DNA from: Arthrobotrys musiformis
Taxonomy: Eukaryota; Ascomycota; Orbiliomycetes; Orbiliales; Orbiliaceae
Assembly (NCBI GenBank): GCA_036971715.1
Contig: JAVHJL010000007.1
Span: forward strand, 744,001-808,000
Reading direction: 5' to 3'
DNA length: 64,000 nt
The position numbers and the translations under genes are program-made. The notes below the pieces were generated by a model. The model ran no database searches. It had not been told where the DNA came from and worked only from the letters and a program-made list of their open reading frames with translations. Shown here in pieces: positions 24,154 through 37,205 of the stretch (positions are counted from its first letter, which is position 1; the number at the start of each line of letters is the position of its first letter).

Positions 24154-25028
24154 CGAATATCGCAGCACAGCTTGGTCCGAGACAGTACTACGAACGTCCC
24201 CAAAACTTTACTGTGTAAATATTTTAAATTTTACCTTAGCCCCCCCACATTGTATCATTTAACCAAGGACTTAAGTAGGTACAGTCTTATTGATATATTC
24301 TTAAGTCTGCTAACTATCGAATCTAGAATATATTATATTGCCATGCAATGTGTTTGCATCTGTTGCATTCATACGGGCGGACCGGGGTGATGCATGTCAT
24401 CCGCCGCAAAGAGTAACTTAAACGAGCCATCCGCAAAAGTCGGGCGGGTCTCCTCCGTCCTGGCGCCCTCCTGTCTGCTTCTGTCCTGGCCTGGCCTGAC
24501 CTCGTTTCGATTGGAATCCAGTGCATTTAAGCAGCGCTTGCTCCGAAATCTCCGGCTTTCATCGATGCATACCATCCATCTTATTCTATAATAAGAATTG
24601 CATCTAGCCATTTGTTTTTTTGTTTTTTATTTGCTTATATCTTATCTTGCATAGCATAGGTCTTCGTTTCTTCGGCCTCAATATATAAAGCAAAATGACG
24701 ACTTGAACGAGGTCCATCCATTCCCCCTGGAATATTGGTATATACATCTGTCTCATCGCTAGACGCGACCTTTCCGGCTCCCTGTCCCACTGAACCCCTG
24801 CTCTCGAGCTCTCTTTTTGCTCACGCTGTGATATATCTCAGGGGGTTAGGGGGAAGCTTCCGTCCGCTGGTTCGTCGAGCCAAAAGCTTAACCCCTCAAA
24901 AACAAAAGGGAAGAACAAAAAAAAAAAAAACATCATTGCCGTTCCGAAAAGGGCGGTGCTGAAACACCCGCACCCAGTCCCAGTTCTTGTCGGAAACCGT
25001 CGTCTGATACCTTGCCGGTTTACGAATC

Positions 25029-28000
25029 ATGACTGGCCGACCCCCTTCAAGGAGTGCCTCTCTCACGGGCCATCACTCCAGGAATACTTCCAGGACTGGA
25101 ATTATGGCCTCGCATGTCAACGCTGCCAGATCACAATCACCAAGACCTCCTGGACCTGGACCTGCTGTACCTGGCGCTCCTCCCTCGAGAGGCGTCGAAA
25201 GAAAAACTTCCATCTCCTCCTACCCGCATGCGCACAACCGCCAGGCATCTATAGTAAACGGTGGCATCCAGCATTCACGGAACCCGTCATTCGTAAACTC
25301 TCCTACCACTTCGCCGTTATCACCGAACAACATGGGGACCGTAAGAGGAGCTGGTGAGCAGATCACCATCCCAGACCTTCCGCTCTCGCCTACGGGCACG
25401 TTGGTACCGTCCGAGATGTCTGCTCTCTCGTCCCAATTATCAACCATGTCGACGATCAATGCCATGTCCAATTCCGGCGACCAGTCTCGTGCCCCGTCGG
25501 CAATGGACACCATGAGGACCATAACCCCTCATGGACGACCATCGACATCTAGAAGGGAAGGTCACGGTCACAGTCACAGTCACTCGCATTCGTACTCTCA
25601 CCATTCATCCGAGCCCAAGACGCCTGCCGAATACGCACTGCATATCCTATTCACTCAGGTAGACACACCCGTAAACACCGGAGCGTAAAGGGGAGGGTTG
25701 CTCATTACATGACTGTTTGTAGTTCGTACGACTCGCCGAGGCCAAGATTGATGCGTGCATGAAGTGCGGATTGGAAGTAGAACCCAATGTCGAAGCGATA
25801 TGCGGCGCCGGCGTAGACCCGGCCTTTGATAAGCTTATTGGATCTCTAGGCTACATTGCTCGACATAAACCGCGGCCCGTCATCGACAGCGTGATGTACT
25901 GGAGGAAAGGGAAGAGTGAGGCAGCAAATAGTGCTAGGACGGAGCTTAAGCATGTATGGACTCCGTATCAAACTTATAGCCTACCTTCGGTCGATTTACT
26001 TTATGGAGAAGATTTGGCTCTGACGGTTGACCTTTGTAGCAGATGCACTATACGAAACCAACCTCGCCACCCAGCGCGAACACAAAGCTCCAAGACGGCT
26101 TTTCAGCATTAATGCGTAGGAATACCGAAAATGTCCCACCGGATCTCGGCACACCCCTAATGAGCCCTGGCCATAGCCACAATAACTCGATATCCACGCC
26201 GCAAGCCCAGGCCTCGATTGCTGCGGACCGCAAGTCGACGATCGCTATATACATACTTTGCCGTGTTTTGATAGAAGTTATCGGACAAACAACGCTAGAG
26301 AGCATGACGAAGGAGATGGCGTTTAAGTTGGAGAATATTGTATTCCAGCAGCTACGACTGGCGGATCCCGACGTTCTTGTCGCCTCGCCGTTAAGGATGT
26401 CGAATTGGACCTTATTTGCACAGCTGCTTGGCGTGATGAGTGAGCTGCATTTCGACAGTGTTTCCGACTTGTTCATATCAGCGCTTGAAGACAGCGGCAA
26501 GGGCTTTGTGAGCCGGGAGTCGGAACCCAAGATTGAATTGGTGATCAAGGGTATGAGCTACTTGAAAATCAAGCTTTATCCGCCAGATGCTTTCGAGCAG
26601 GGATCCGAGCTTATGTATCTCATCACGAAGCTCTTCCTTTCATCTCAAGTGCAGAGGATCAAGCACGCATACTGCGATTTATATATGAAGCTGCTGCTTC
26701 CTGTTGCTGCCGCTGGAGATAGCGAGTTTAATATGCCCCGTTGGATCGATTTCATACAACAGGTCTACCCCAGGTTGTCGGAAATGTTAATGAAAGCACG
26801 CCACTGGCCCGCTGTATTCCCGGTTCTTGGAACAGTTTTATGTATCATGCCGAGAGAATCATTTAATGCGACATGGCTACCTCTCCTCGAAGCAAACTTC
26901 CCGAAACTTAAGGACCGATCTGTTCGAACAATGATTCTCCAAACCACCGCACGATTACTATGGGTCTATATTTTCAGGTGCTCTGAGACTTTAAACACAA
27001 CGGTCAAGAAGCTGGAAGTGGTTAAAGGTGCGCTCTTTTTACCGGGTAGGAAGTCGTTCTTGATTGGCGCCGACGCAGATTTGATGGCCGTATACGTCCA
27101 ATTGATTAGGTTTATTGGATCGAAACACCAGGACTTTTGCTTCCGGAATATCCTAACGCCTTTGTTGAACGCTGATGTTCTGCTGTCGCATCGCCATACG
27201 GATCTGACGCTGGAACACCTGGCATCAGAGCGAATGATCGTTGGGATCAAGGCGTTCCTCGAGATAATGAACGACCTCGAAAAACAGGATACCACACCCC
27301 CATTCCCAGTCAAATTCGAAACAGGCCACGAAGAGCAGCCGGCTCCGATATCGACATGGCTTGCTAAGTTTGTTGAGGAGAGGTCGGAAGCGATGAAGCG
27401 ACTGGATAGAATGTCTCGCCCCGTGCAGTTGGATAGACTAGGAGCTGTCGCCCGGGAGTACTTTGACAAATTTGGCAGGATCCTCGGCCAGATTATCTTG
27501 GTCTGCGATGCGAACTTTGGAGGGAAAGCTCTTTTGGATGAGAAGTTCAACCCGCCGCCGCCTAAGACACCGGTGGCTGCTAGTTTTAGCTTCAATCTGG
27601 ATCACCCCCCCGTAGACCAGAAGCAAATCTATTTTGAACTGCTTTGCGTCGCACTCGCAGCCCTACCACGCCTCCTCCCACCTGAAAGTCTCATAAATTT
27701 TAACAAGATCGTTGAGATTTTATGTCATGGGACAGCGCATTCCGACCAGCGGGTCGCGACAGCGTCTGCAAATGCGCTCAAGTGTATCGCCAGGCAGTCG
27801 CTACAAAGGCAAAAAGTCATCATCGGATTCGCACGCTTCATATTCGACTTCGACACCAAGTATGCGACAACTGCGGATGGTGGACTTCTTGGCCCCGCGC
27901 ACATCGAGAATACGTTGAAACTTTACGTGGAGCTCCTGCAAATCTGGATCGATGCTATCAAGCAGAGGACAAAAGCTCCTGCGACCCCGTCGCTAATGTC

Positions 28001-31000
28001 GATGAATATGAATATCAACATGAACATGAATATGAACATGCAGCCGCCTGAGCCCGAGCCTATCAAACCTGATGATCTGGAGATTTCAAACGTCCTCGCC
28101 ATAGTCGACGAAATCGAATCTCATGGTCTTTTCTTCCTTTCCAGCCAGTCCCGAATTGTACGAAAATTCTCAATCATGGTCTTAAAGTTAATCACAGAAT
28201 TTGACTGCGCGTTGGATGAGGAAGAACATGGTAGCGCTTCTTTAGCACTCAGGAAGAGCAGAAGGGAATCGTCACGGTTTACTCGAATCATCCAAATTAT
28301 GGAATACGACTCCCTCCACATCATGAACCAAAACATTAACGATGAGAAGTGGTCTGTCGCTGACAGGAGCAGATTACGTCGCGAACTTATGGATAATAAC
28401 GCTCAAGATGCTCTCGTGAAGCTCGCTACCAGTGAGAATCAGTATGATTCTTCGCTATGGTTCAAGCTCTTCCCCAAGCTCATCCGAGTTTGTTTTGAGA
28501 GGTTCCCGTTGACGGTTGTACAATGCCGTGATAGCGTTTGCGCGAGACTTAACCATATGCATTCACAAATTCAATTTGCGTCCGAGACCCCCAGGTTCCA
28601 GAGCAGATTAGCATCGCCGTCCGCAGCCGACATCTCGATTGAACAGTGGAAGCTCTATCTCATTGTTGCGTGTTCTACACTTACTCTAACAGATGAACAA
28701 GTCGCCCGCCAACCCACACCAAATCTCCAGCACGCCCGCAAAACCTCGAAGTCTGCCGGTAACGCAGCGCAAAACCCCTACGACAGACTAAACTCCGGCC
28801 GCTCCCTCTTCCAACTCGTCGTCCCCTTCATAAACTCCGAGAACCAAGCTATCCGCGAAGCGGTAATTTCCGGTCTAGGCTCCATCAACTTAAACCTCTA
28901 CAAAACCCTCGTGGAGACTTTACAGCCGATGATAATGCGCTGGAACGATGCGCCTGGGTCGAAAGTCCAACGACCGGGACAGAACGGACAGATGATTATG
29001 CGCAGGTCAACCAGGTATGATAGGTGGAGGACCGGGATCACACATATCATGCAACTTACCTCCTACTTTCTGCTCCAACCGGATGTATACAATGACGATT
29101 GGATGTTGCGGCATATCATAAATTTGATCAAAGACAACAAGAACTTTTTGAGCGATCCGGATGTTAAAGGCGACATCGCTTATCATAGACTTAGGCGTTA
29201 CTTCTGCGGTTTGACCGAAGATTTCTACGAGGGGATTCTTAAGCTCCCAGACCCGGAACCGGAAAGGTGGTTGCCCTTTGATGGGAGGCTTTCGTTGTTT
29301 TCTTTGATTGAGGATTGGTGCGGGACGAATTCGGCGTGGAGGCAGCATATTAATGCGGCCGTGGAGATCGAGAAAAATGATTTGAAGAACGCGGCGTTGA
29401 GTGCCATGGCCTCGCTTTGCGTAAGGATTACTTCTTTCATCAATATCGGCGTGCAGGATTTGCTAACACAACCTCCCAGGCTGGCCCCGTCGTAAAAATC
29501 ATCGAAAACAAATCTACCCTTACATTCGACATTCTAGGTATCTTCCACTGGCTGGAATCCATCTTTGGCGAGTCGAGCGACAGAATCCACCGCATCGGAC
29601 GAAAGGCACTCAAGAACCTCCTCGAGCATAACCAAAAGGTACCTACTATTCTAGCGTTAGCCATACGACAGTGTTACCTCTACAAAAATAGCTTGAAGGG
29701 GGTTGAAAGCTATTTCCACGTCGTCTCCGAAGTCCTTATCAACAGCCCCGAAGACCCTTGCGATCATTGGAAGTCCTTCGCCTTAGCCTTATTCAAAATC
29801 GGGGATGACAACCAAAAGATACGCTCGAAAGCGGCGACGCTACTACGCATCACCGAGCAACGGTATTTCGGCAGCCAAACGACGTTAGATTACGAAGTTA
29901 GCATTTCGGATAAGACGGCAGCGGTGTTCAAAAAGGCACAGTTCGAACTGTCTAGGACGTTATCCCAGCAACACCCAGAGGCTGCTTTCTTCATCTTCTC
30001 GGAGTTCACACTGTTTTTTAATATTGTGGATGGGAAGGGGCAGAGGGATATTCTCGCTGTGTTGCTTCCGTGGGTTCAGATGATTGAATTGCAGCAGGAT
30101 CCTAATGGGGGGCCTAGTCCATCGTCTTATATGGTTCTTGCTAATCTCTTTGAGATTACTGTCAAGTTCAGCGGGAAGATACATAATGAGATCGAAGGGT
30201 TGTGGAAGGCGTTGGCAAGTGCGCCGTATGCTGGAAATGTTAAGGTCGTTCTGGATTTCATAATCGCGCAATCGTTGGAAAGGAAGGAGCAGAATTTCGT
30301 CAACGTCGGGAAACAGATTATCGTGTTCTTGGCTGGAACGGCGAACGGGTCGAAACTTGTGGAGGCGTTGCTGGAGTACCTCCAACCGCGACTAATGACT
30401 TCTCCGCAAAAGAACCAAGAGCCGCAGGGGGTTCCGGACGCGAGTCTGTTCCCTTATATGGCGAATTTGGCGGAGTCGTTGCCTGTTGGTGCGAAGCAGC
30501 ATGGGTTTTCGAGGGGCCATTTGGGGTTGATCTTTATGGTTGATCTAATGGTCGGACCTGTACCCGAGATGGCGCCGAACCTGCCGTTGTTGTTGCAGGT
30601 GGTATTCGTGCTCTGGGATCATTATGTGCCATTGGTGCAAGAGCAGGCGAGGGAGATGTTGGTGCATTTAATTCACGAGCTTGTTATCTCCAAGACGGGC
30701 AAAAGCATTGAAGAACTTCACCGGGTTAGGGAGTTTGTGGAGGCGGTTAGGACGCAACAGCCGAAGATGCAGTGGGCGTATGATGAGACTGGGTCCGATA
30801 CTGACCCTCACCGGGTCGCGCCTTCGATGGGACAAATGATCGAGGATGTCCTTGACTTTTTCACGCCTGATCATAAGCTTTTGAAGGTTCAGTGGAGTCG
30901 GGTGGCGTTGCAGTGGGCTACGAACTGTCCCGTGCGACATCTGGCTTGTCGGTCCTTCCAGGTGTTTAGATGTCTTCTTGACGCGGCGGATTTGGATCAA

Positions 31001-32944
31001 CCGATGTTGGGAGATATGCTCGCTCGACTTTCGAATACGATCGCGGATAACTCACCGGATATCCAGTCATTCGCCATGGAGATATTGATAACCCTCAATG
31101 CGATACTAGCGGCGTTGGACCCAGACGATCTGATGCATTTCCCGCAGATGTTCTGGGCGACGGTGGCTTGCTTGCACACTATTCACGAAAACGAGTTCAT
31201 GGAGGTACTTTCGCTGCTTGAGAAGCATTTACTCAAGATCGATCTCTCGTCGGAGGATAATGTCAATATTCTGGTTAGCATGTTCCCTACGAATTGGGAC
31301 GGGAACTTTGAAGGATTACAGGCGTTGATGGTGAAAGGGTTGAGATCTGGGGTTGCGTTACCCAAGACCTTGCAGGTTATGGATAAGTTGAATAAATTCC
31401 CGAGTAATAAGCTGGTCGGCGGGGATGACCGATTGCTTATTGCGATGTTATCGAACCTACCGAGGTTTTTGGATGCATCGGAGAAAGAGGCGGTTCCGGA
31501 TGAGATTCTGGCATGTGCGGCGAGTTTGAAGCAGATTGCGGATGATGAGTCGCAGCCGGATATTGCTAGGATCATGGGTGCTTACGCTGCGGGAAGGTTC
31601 AGGAATAAAGACGGGTTCAAGTCGCAAGCTGTTTCTGCTATTAGGAATGCTTATTTCCCGGACTACGAAGGGCCCGCATTGATCTTTCTTGTCGGGCTGC
31701 TTACGAACGCTACGCCTTGGGTGAAGCAGAAGGTTATGGAGCTGTTGAATTCCCTGCTGCCGATTATCGATTTGAAGAAGCCAGAGTTTACGGGGCTCGG
31801 TGCGGATTTGATTTCTCCGCTTCTCAGGCTTTTGCAGACGGAGTATTGCCAGCAAGCGCTCGAGGTGCTGGATAAAGTTATTTCGATTTCCGGAGGGAAG
31901 ATGGATCGCCAGGTTATGAGGATGAGCATGGGTAATCGAACACTCAGGAAGGAGTACGAGAGAACCGAAACACTATTTGGAATCCCCGAGGACAGCGGAT
32001 GGGCTATCCCCTCTCCAGCGATCAAAGCACAGACCACGCGACATAACGTCCATTCGGTGTTCTACACCTGTCAGATTCCAGAGGCACCGCAAGACCCACT
32101 CGGCGATGCGCCGGATATGCAATTCATCATGGAAGATTACGGGTACACCAGTTTCCAGGACCGCACGGCAACCATGCTTTCCGAGGGTGTTGGCGGCGAA
32201 GGTGGATTGGGAGATATGGTCGTCCGACTGGAATCGCTCGACAACTTTTTCGCAGACGAGTCGTTCAATAGTATACAAACCCAAACCACCGACGGCGATG
32301 TTGCGGAAACAGCCTCGCAGACATACGATAATAGGGTCTACCACATCCTCAACCGCTCGCTTCAGCGATCACCCAGCGTTACGAGTTTTAATCATACGTT
32401 TGGGGATTCGTTGAGCATGCCGCCGGGGTTTGTTCGTGATCATCCACCCATTATGACGCCTACGCTATTCGCTGCGCCGCCTATGGCGCCGGCTGCTTTT
32501 GTGAAGGGTGGGGTGCCGAATAGAGGGACTGGGAATCAACAGATGGGGTATGAGGATATGAGACGTCATGCGGGTGGTAGTGAGAGTTCTAGCGATAATG
32601 AGTACGAAGAAGACGTCAGTGATGATGATTTAGAAGATCATACCACTGCTACCACGCCTAAGGACGATTCCCCTTTCCTTTTGGAAAGTTTACTCAGAAG
32701 CGCGGGGCAGAAGGCTAAGAGCGGTGTTGAGGGTGTGAGGAATCTAAGGAGGGGTAGGGAGGAGAGGAAAGAGGAGAGGGAGAGGGAGAAGGAAATAAAG
32801 GCGGCGGAGAAGGAGAAGAGGGTCGTCAGTCCCCGAGGGTTTGGGAAGCTACCGAAGAGCCCGAAGTTGGGGGCTAGACGGGGTGGGGATAGAACTAGCC
32901 CGCCGCCACCGATGCCTCCGGCGGAGAATTTGTCGGGTTGGTAG
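25029..32944 (+). CDS. TAO3: Cell morphogenesis scaffold Tao3/Pag1/Mor2 (Furry family)
   Basis: Very large HEAT/armadillo-like scaffold of the RAM/MOR network that acts with NDR-family kinases in polarised growth and cell separation. Four exons (25029-25658, 25723-25953, 26043-29420, 29480-32944) join without frame change to 2,567 aa, in the usual size range. Residues 1-200 are a Ser/Pro-rich disordered segment with a GHSHSHSHS run. The conserved N-terminal Furry region starts around FVRLAEAKIDACMK and contains ICRVLIEV-like sequence (here LCRVLIEVIG). A Met/Asn repeat (MNMNINMNMN) interrupts a loop near residue 945. The middle and C-terminal Furry regions follow, then an acidic-basic tail ending ENLSGW. 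The tail is rich in Lys/Glu and Pro. Identity rests on overall length, order and the conserved blocks. Confidence 0.9.
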
Positions 32945-33755
32945 CGAAAAAAAAACAGGTAGATACATGCATGTGGAATTGGGGGTTTTATTTTGCGATG
33001 AGTTTTTCTTTTTATTTTGGTTTAGATTCTATGTGATATATGATGTACGATGTATTGATGCATGGGTATTCATGGTCATGCTGTTTTTCTTATCATCTTC
33101 AGCACCAGCGATGTACTCTTTTTAATGACTTTGGACGTTTGCATGTAATTGTTCCTCAGGCATACAAAGCTCCTAGCCTCGAATCCAGCAAAGCTCCCTG
33201 GATATCTTTTGTTTCATTTCTTATATCTACGATTTCTTATCAAAGACTTTGTAATACCCCCTTTATCTTCTCATCCACTAACATATTCAAAGCAATTTGA
33301 ACACATTGCCTATTGGAATACACTCCACCATATCGCGAACATTGATTTGTAAAACCACGTTGTAGAATAAGAGGTTTACAATATTGGTGCACTTTTCGTT
33401 CTCTCGAATCCATTCGTACGTAACTCTACTACGCACTGTTGAAAATATATTTGATAAAGCGGCATCGACGAATTCGTTTCCGATGATCTCAATGACCGCC
33501 CTGGAGCATATGCAACCCCCAAAACACCACCCGGAATAGGAAATAAAGAGATAAAGGGGCAACCAGTCCGCGCAATACCATATGATTTGTACCCAGATAA
33601 AAAGGTTGTAAACGCTTCCCTAACCAAAAGTACAAGAAGAAAAAGAGAAGAAAACCGCTAACCCGCTAACTCGCTTTCGTAAATTCAAACGCAATGTTTC
33701 TTAATAGTTAGTGAGAAGGGCCAAATCATCCCAGTCTCGTAACCAAACTGTGAAA
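32945..33755. other. Intergenic between convergent TAO3 and FIG4
   Basis: About 0.8 kb of facing 3' ends; no gene seen. An A-run follows the TAO3 stop, and the T-rich sequence after it fits a 3' UTR. Confidence 0.55.
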
Positions 33756-36705
33756 TCATCCTTTGACCAAACTCTCGGCCCTCATCTGCTTAAACCCCTT
33801 TCCAGCAACATACCCCTGATAAGCTTTATATCGCAGCTTAGCAGGCATATCCTCAACTCCAGCAATGTAGTTATCAGCCGCATCAACGAATGACCTGTAA
33901 ACCGCCTCGTCTTCAACCGTACTGCTCAAGTTTGCAACAGCACTCGGGCTACCGCTGTTAAGGTAGTCCACGAAGACCCTCGGTGGGTTCGAGACACCCT
34001 CGTGAGGGACCATTGGTAGGTTTAAAGGGTGAATTACGTATCGTTCGTATTCCGCTTTCTCGGTCCTAGAGACGGAAGGGTTAAGGGAGCGTTGAACAAT
34101 TTGGTCGATTGGCAGAAGATGCATAGGGAGGGGTTCCTTGTCGGATTTGGAAACTGTACCGGGAATCGAGGGGATGCTGTCGTTTAGGCTCAGGTTTAAG
34201 CTATATTTTAGGTTGTTTTCGTGGGAGTGGTGGGATTGTCCACCGTTGGAATCTGTGAGCCAGCGTTGGAGGGAGAGTCGTTTGATTTGCTTGCCGAGGT
34301 CGATAGTTGGGTCGAGAATCTTGACGCCGCGGCGTTTGCGACGGTTGTCTTTGTCGCCGGATGAGCTGCGGACGGCGAAGGGAGAGGGGTCCGGAATTGA
34401 TCCATCTGGGGATTTAATGCTTTTACTATCAAGTTGTTAGCTACTGCATGGGAACCGGGTAGCATTGTTGGGGGGTTGAATACTTTGCCGTTGACTGCAT
34501 TCGATAGGCAAACATCTTCGGGAAGGCCGATAGGGCCTTTGGTCTATAGTACTCTGACCAGAATTCGTCATAGAACGAAATATCCCGATTGTTCAATTCA
34601 GCCATCGAAACGACAGGTGGGATCTCTAGTTTCTCAAGATGCGAGTCGGTCCACCACTTCACATAGCTACGTTTGTTCTTCTCCATCCTCGGATCTGCGT
34701 GGTGCAGATAGTAGTCTGTTTCTAGGTCCCACAGCATCGGTTGACCCTTTGCGAAGATGTAATTACCTAGAAACAGATTGATGGCCTCTTGTCGCTGGGC
34801 ATCCATGAAGGAATTGTTGTAATACCGTTTAAAGCTCTCAATCATGTCCCGCGATTGGCTGGACCATTGATTGATCTTACGGTATGTTTCCATGGTATTG
34901 ACCAAATGCGAACCGCCATATTGGAGAGCAATGCTGTCGCCGTGATCGTGATACATGTGAGTAAACAAGTTGGAGACATCGGTGTCATACTTAAGATACC
35001 CGTCATCAATAATCCCAAGTGCCTTTAATTGGATTCCTAAAGCTCGCTTGCCGATGACGAATTGGGCGGCATTCGTCCGATCGAGGCAATCAATGCAGTT
35101 GGTTCGACAGACTCCACATTGGAGTTGAATCGGATAGTCTTCACCATATCCATTGTGGAAGATACCAGTCTGTTTGAGAACATCTTCTGCGGTTTCCTCA
35201 AGCTTTTCGACTACATCTTGGTCGCGGCTCTTAGCAACACGACTCATGTCCCAAGCTTTGTAGATGATGTCATCTTTGTTAGGTAGCAGTTTTTTGAGAT
35301 AGTTGACGGCTTGTGTGAATTCATGCAAGAGCAGGGACTCTCGGGGAACCCTTTCTCTCGATTTGATGAGGTTTAGTACTATTATCGGGGTCCCGTATCT
35401 ATCGAAAAGCTGGTCGAAGTGCAGAGCGGCAGCACTAAAAAATGGATCAACGAGGTTGAGGGTAATTGGAGGCTTCGGAACAGACGGGCTAGATTCTTGT
35501 GACCAGTATAGAGGTATGCTCCCACGGTGTTGAACGTAGGATGTGTAGTTGGGGCTTCCAAAGAGAATTCCGCCAGGAGCGTGGAAAGATGTGGTCCTCA
35601 TGTCGGAGACAATTTGTTCTGACTCCACGTCGTTAGCTACATATCCCAGGTCGTTTGCGCCCCGTTTCAGAAATCTTGCGCCTGCAAAGTATCTCGATCT
35701 TCTGGCAATGAGGGTGACATAAACTGGGCGCCCGAAAACAGAGATTTTGCACTGATCAAGAAATCCATGAAGCAAAGGGAGACACCAATCGAATGTATTC
35801 GTCATGTATTGGAGAGCAGGTTGTAGAAGATAGTGGTTCCACGCAAACATTTCGTTGTAATCAGCACTGGATGTCATCGAAGGCCTCAAGCCATTCTTTA
35901 GAGATTCTCTCGCCTTGGTCAAGTTATACTGGAGCGTTCGGGAGATATCATAAGAATAGCTGAAGTAGAAGTTCTTCGTGAGGTCAAGGTTGCCGAAAAT
36001 ACCCATGAAACGGGCTTCCTCAGGATTCTTATCCGCCTTCTTCGTCGATGTAGCAGTAATTATAGGAACTAACTCTGTAGCTTCGATCCGGTAGATGTAA
36101 TGGCCACCAAGCATGGCGACTATGGTCTTTTGAGTGATAACCAGCATGTAGTAGTTTGTCGTAAACCGGATGAATCCAAGAATCCCCCACATTGCACACC
36201 GCTTCCTTAGCCCGCCATGAGCTAGATTACCGTCTTCAATAGCGGCTAGAAGCTGTGTTAATTCATCTTTGTTGTAGACGACGTCATCCTCGATGATGGA
36301 AAGTTCTCCAGGGTCAACCGTCCTATCAATCTTCAACATTCGGTATCGTTCATCCTGTGAATCAGAGCCGACAATGTAGTATCGTGTGGAAGTTTCGTAG
36401 AGTATAAACTTCTGCATACGATGGATTCCATCAGGAGTATCCGATAGGGCTTGCTGGGGCGGTCGCTTCTCGTCTCCGCCCTCGAGCTTCGAGTCTGCAG
36501 AATCCCTACCAGAATAGTGAACCGGCGTAGTGGGGTGAAGTTGTGGCGAGGGGACGAATGGTTCTAGCTTCTCGGCCGGAACATCAACAGCCTCGGAGTG
36601 CTCAATGAACGTCCCCTCGGAGACCTCAGACCTCGCCTCTTCGTCTTGTTCCATCTCGGGGGACATGGAGCCTTGATGGTCGTAGTTGTCGAAGTTTTCA
36701 GCCAT
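33756..36705 (-). CDS. FIG4: Polyphosphoinositide phosphatase Fig4 (SAC domain)
   Basis: PtdIns(3,5)P2 5-phosphatase that also supports Fab1 kinase activity with the Vac14 scaffold at the vacuole/endosome. Two minus-strand exons, 36705-34484 and 34425-33756, give 963 aa. The intron is 58 or so nt with donor GTATTC, branch GCTAAC and acceptor TAG. Residues 1-90 are acidic and disordered. The SAC domain follows, with the catalytic CX5R motif CIDCLDRTNAAQ at about residue 538. MFAYRMQSTA marks the end of the conserved body. The C-terminal exon encodes about 220 residues, including RRKRRGVKI and a helical end (PAKLRYKAYQGYVAGKGF). Retention of the intron would add 13 residues and then stop. The gene is divergent from MLH1 with a 500-bp shared promoter region. 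Confidence 0.94.
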
Positions 36706-37205
36706 ATTAGTGAAGTTGGCTACCAGATGGCTAGCTGGTGCAGTCAGGGTAGTTGGAGTTCAGGAGCAGCCAGCCAGGCTGCTTGGAAGGTGCTTTAGGT
36801 GCTGTGCTTTTGGCAGCACACTGATAGCCGTAACAGCAAGCTCATGAAGCTTGGTATTTATTCTTCACATAGGCGTGAAGTTAATCCGCGATAGTTATGT
36901 CCGGTGGTGTTTTCGATGAGCTGTTATCGATAATATGTAGTGTCGCAGGTGGTTCAGGTAGTTGCAGGGTCCAAGGAGGAGCAGGACGCAAGAGCATCGT
37001 CATCGCCATGCATGCCAACAACACAGGCTAGCTGCCTCGAGCCTCGACAAACGCAACCACGTTCATCTGACCGCGGGTTCCCCTAGCCCAAGTCACGTCC
37101 ACCTTTCCGAGCAGGGGGCTTCATTACCCTATCACGGCTGCAGTTCGTGTCGCATACCTTCATACCTTCGAGTCATCTCAGCTCGAGCTCGAGTTTTTCG
37201 CAAAA
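36706..37205. promoter_or_regulatory. Shared divergent promoter region of FIG4 and MLH1
   Basis: 500 bp between two divergent start codons. It carries several CAG/GCAGCC-like short repeats (36735-36790) and CTCGAG-type palindromes near 37180-37195. No single regulatory motif can be assigned from sequence alone. Confidence 0.55.

Larger units (their letters stand above)
23580..25028. other. Divergent intergenic region upstream of TAO3
   Basis: About 1.45 kb holding the promoters of the 275-aa protein gene (-) and TAO3 (+). It includes a 62-bp tandem duplication (23916-24039) and an almost pure purine tract (about 24075-24153). No further gene is supported. Confidence 0.55.

Noticed and set aside
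26040..26111. Alternative frame reading ADALYETNLATQREHKAP in TAO3
   Set aside because: Exon 2 ends in phase 0, so splicing to 26043 continues in the frame containing MRRNTEN and LCRVLIEV; the alternative frame hits a stop at 26114 and cannot rejoin in phase.
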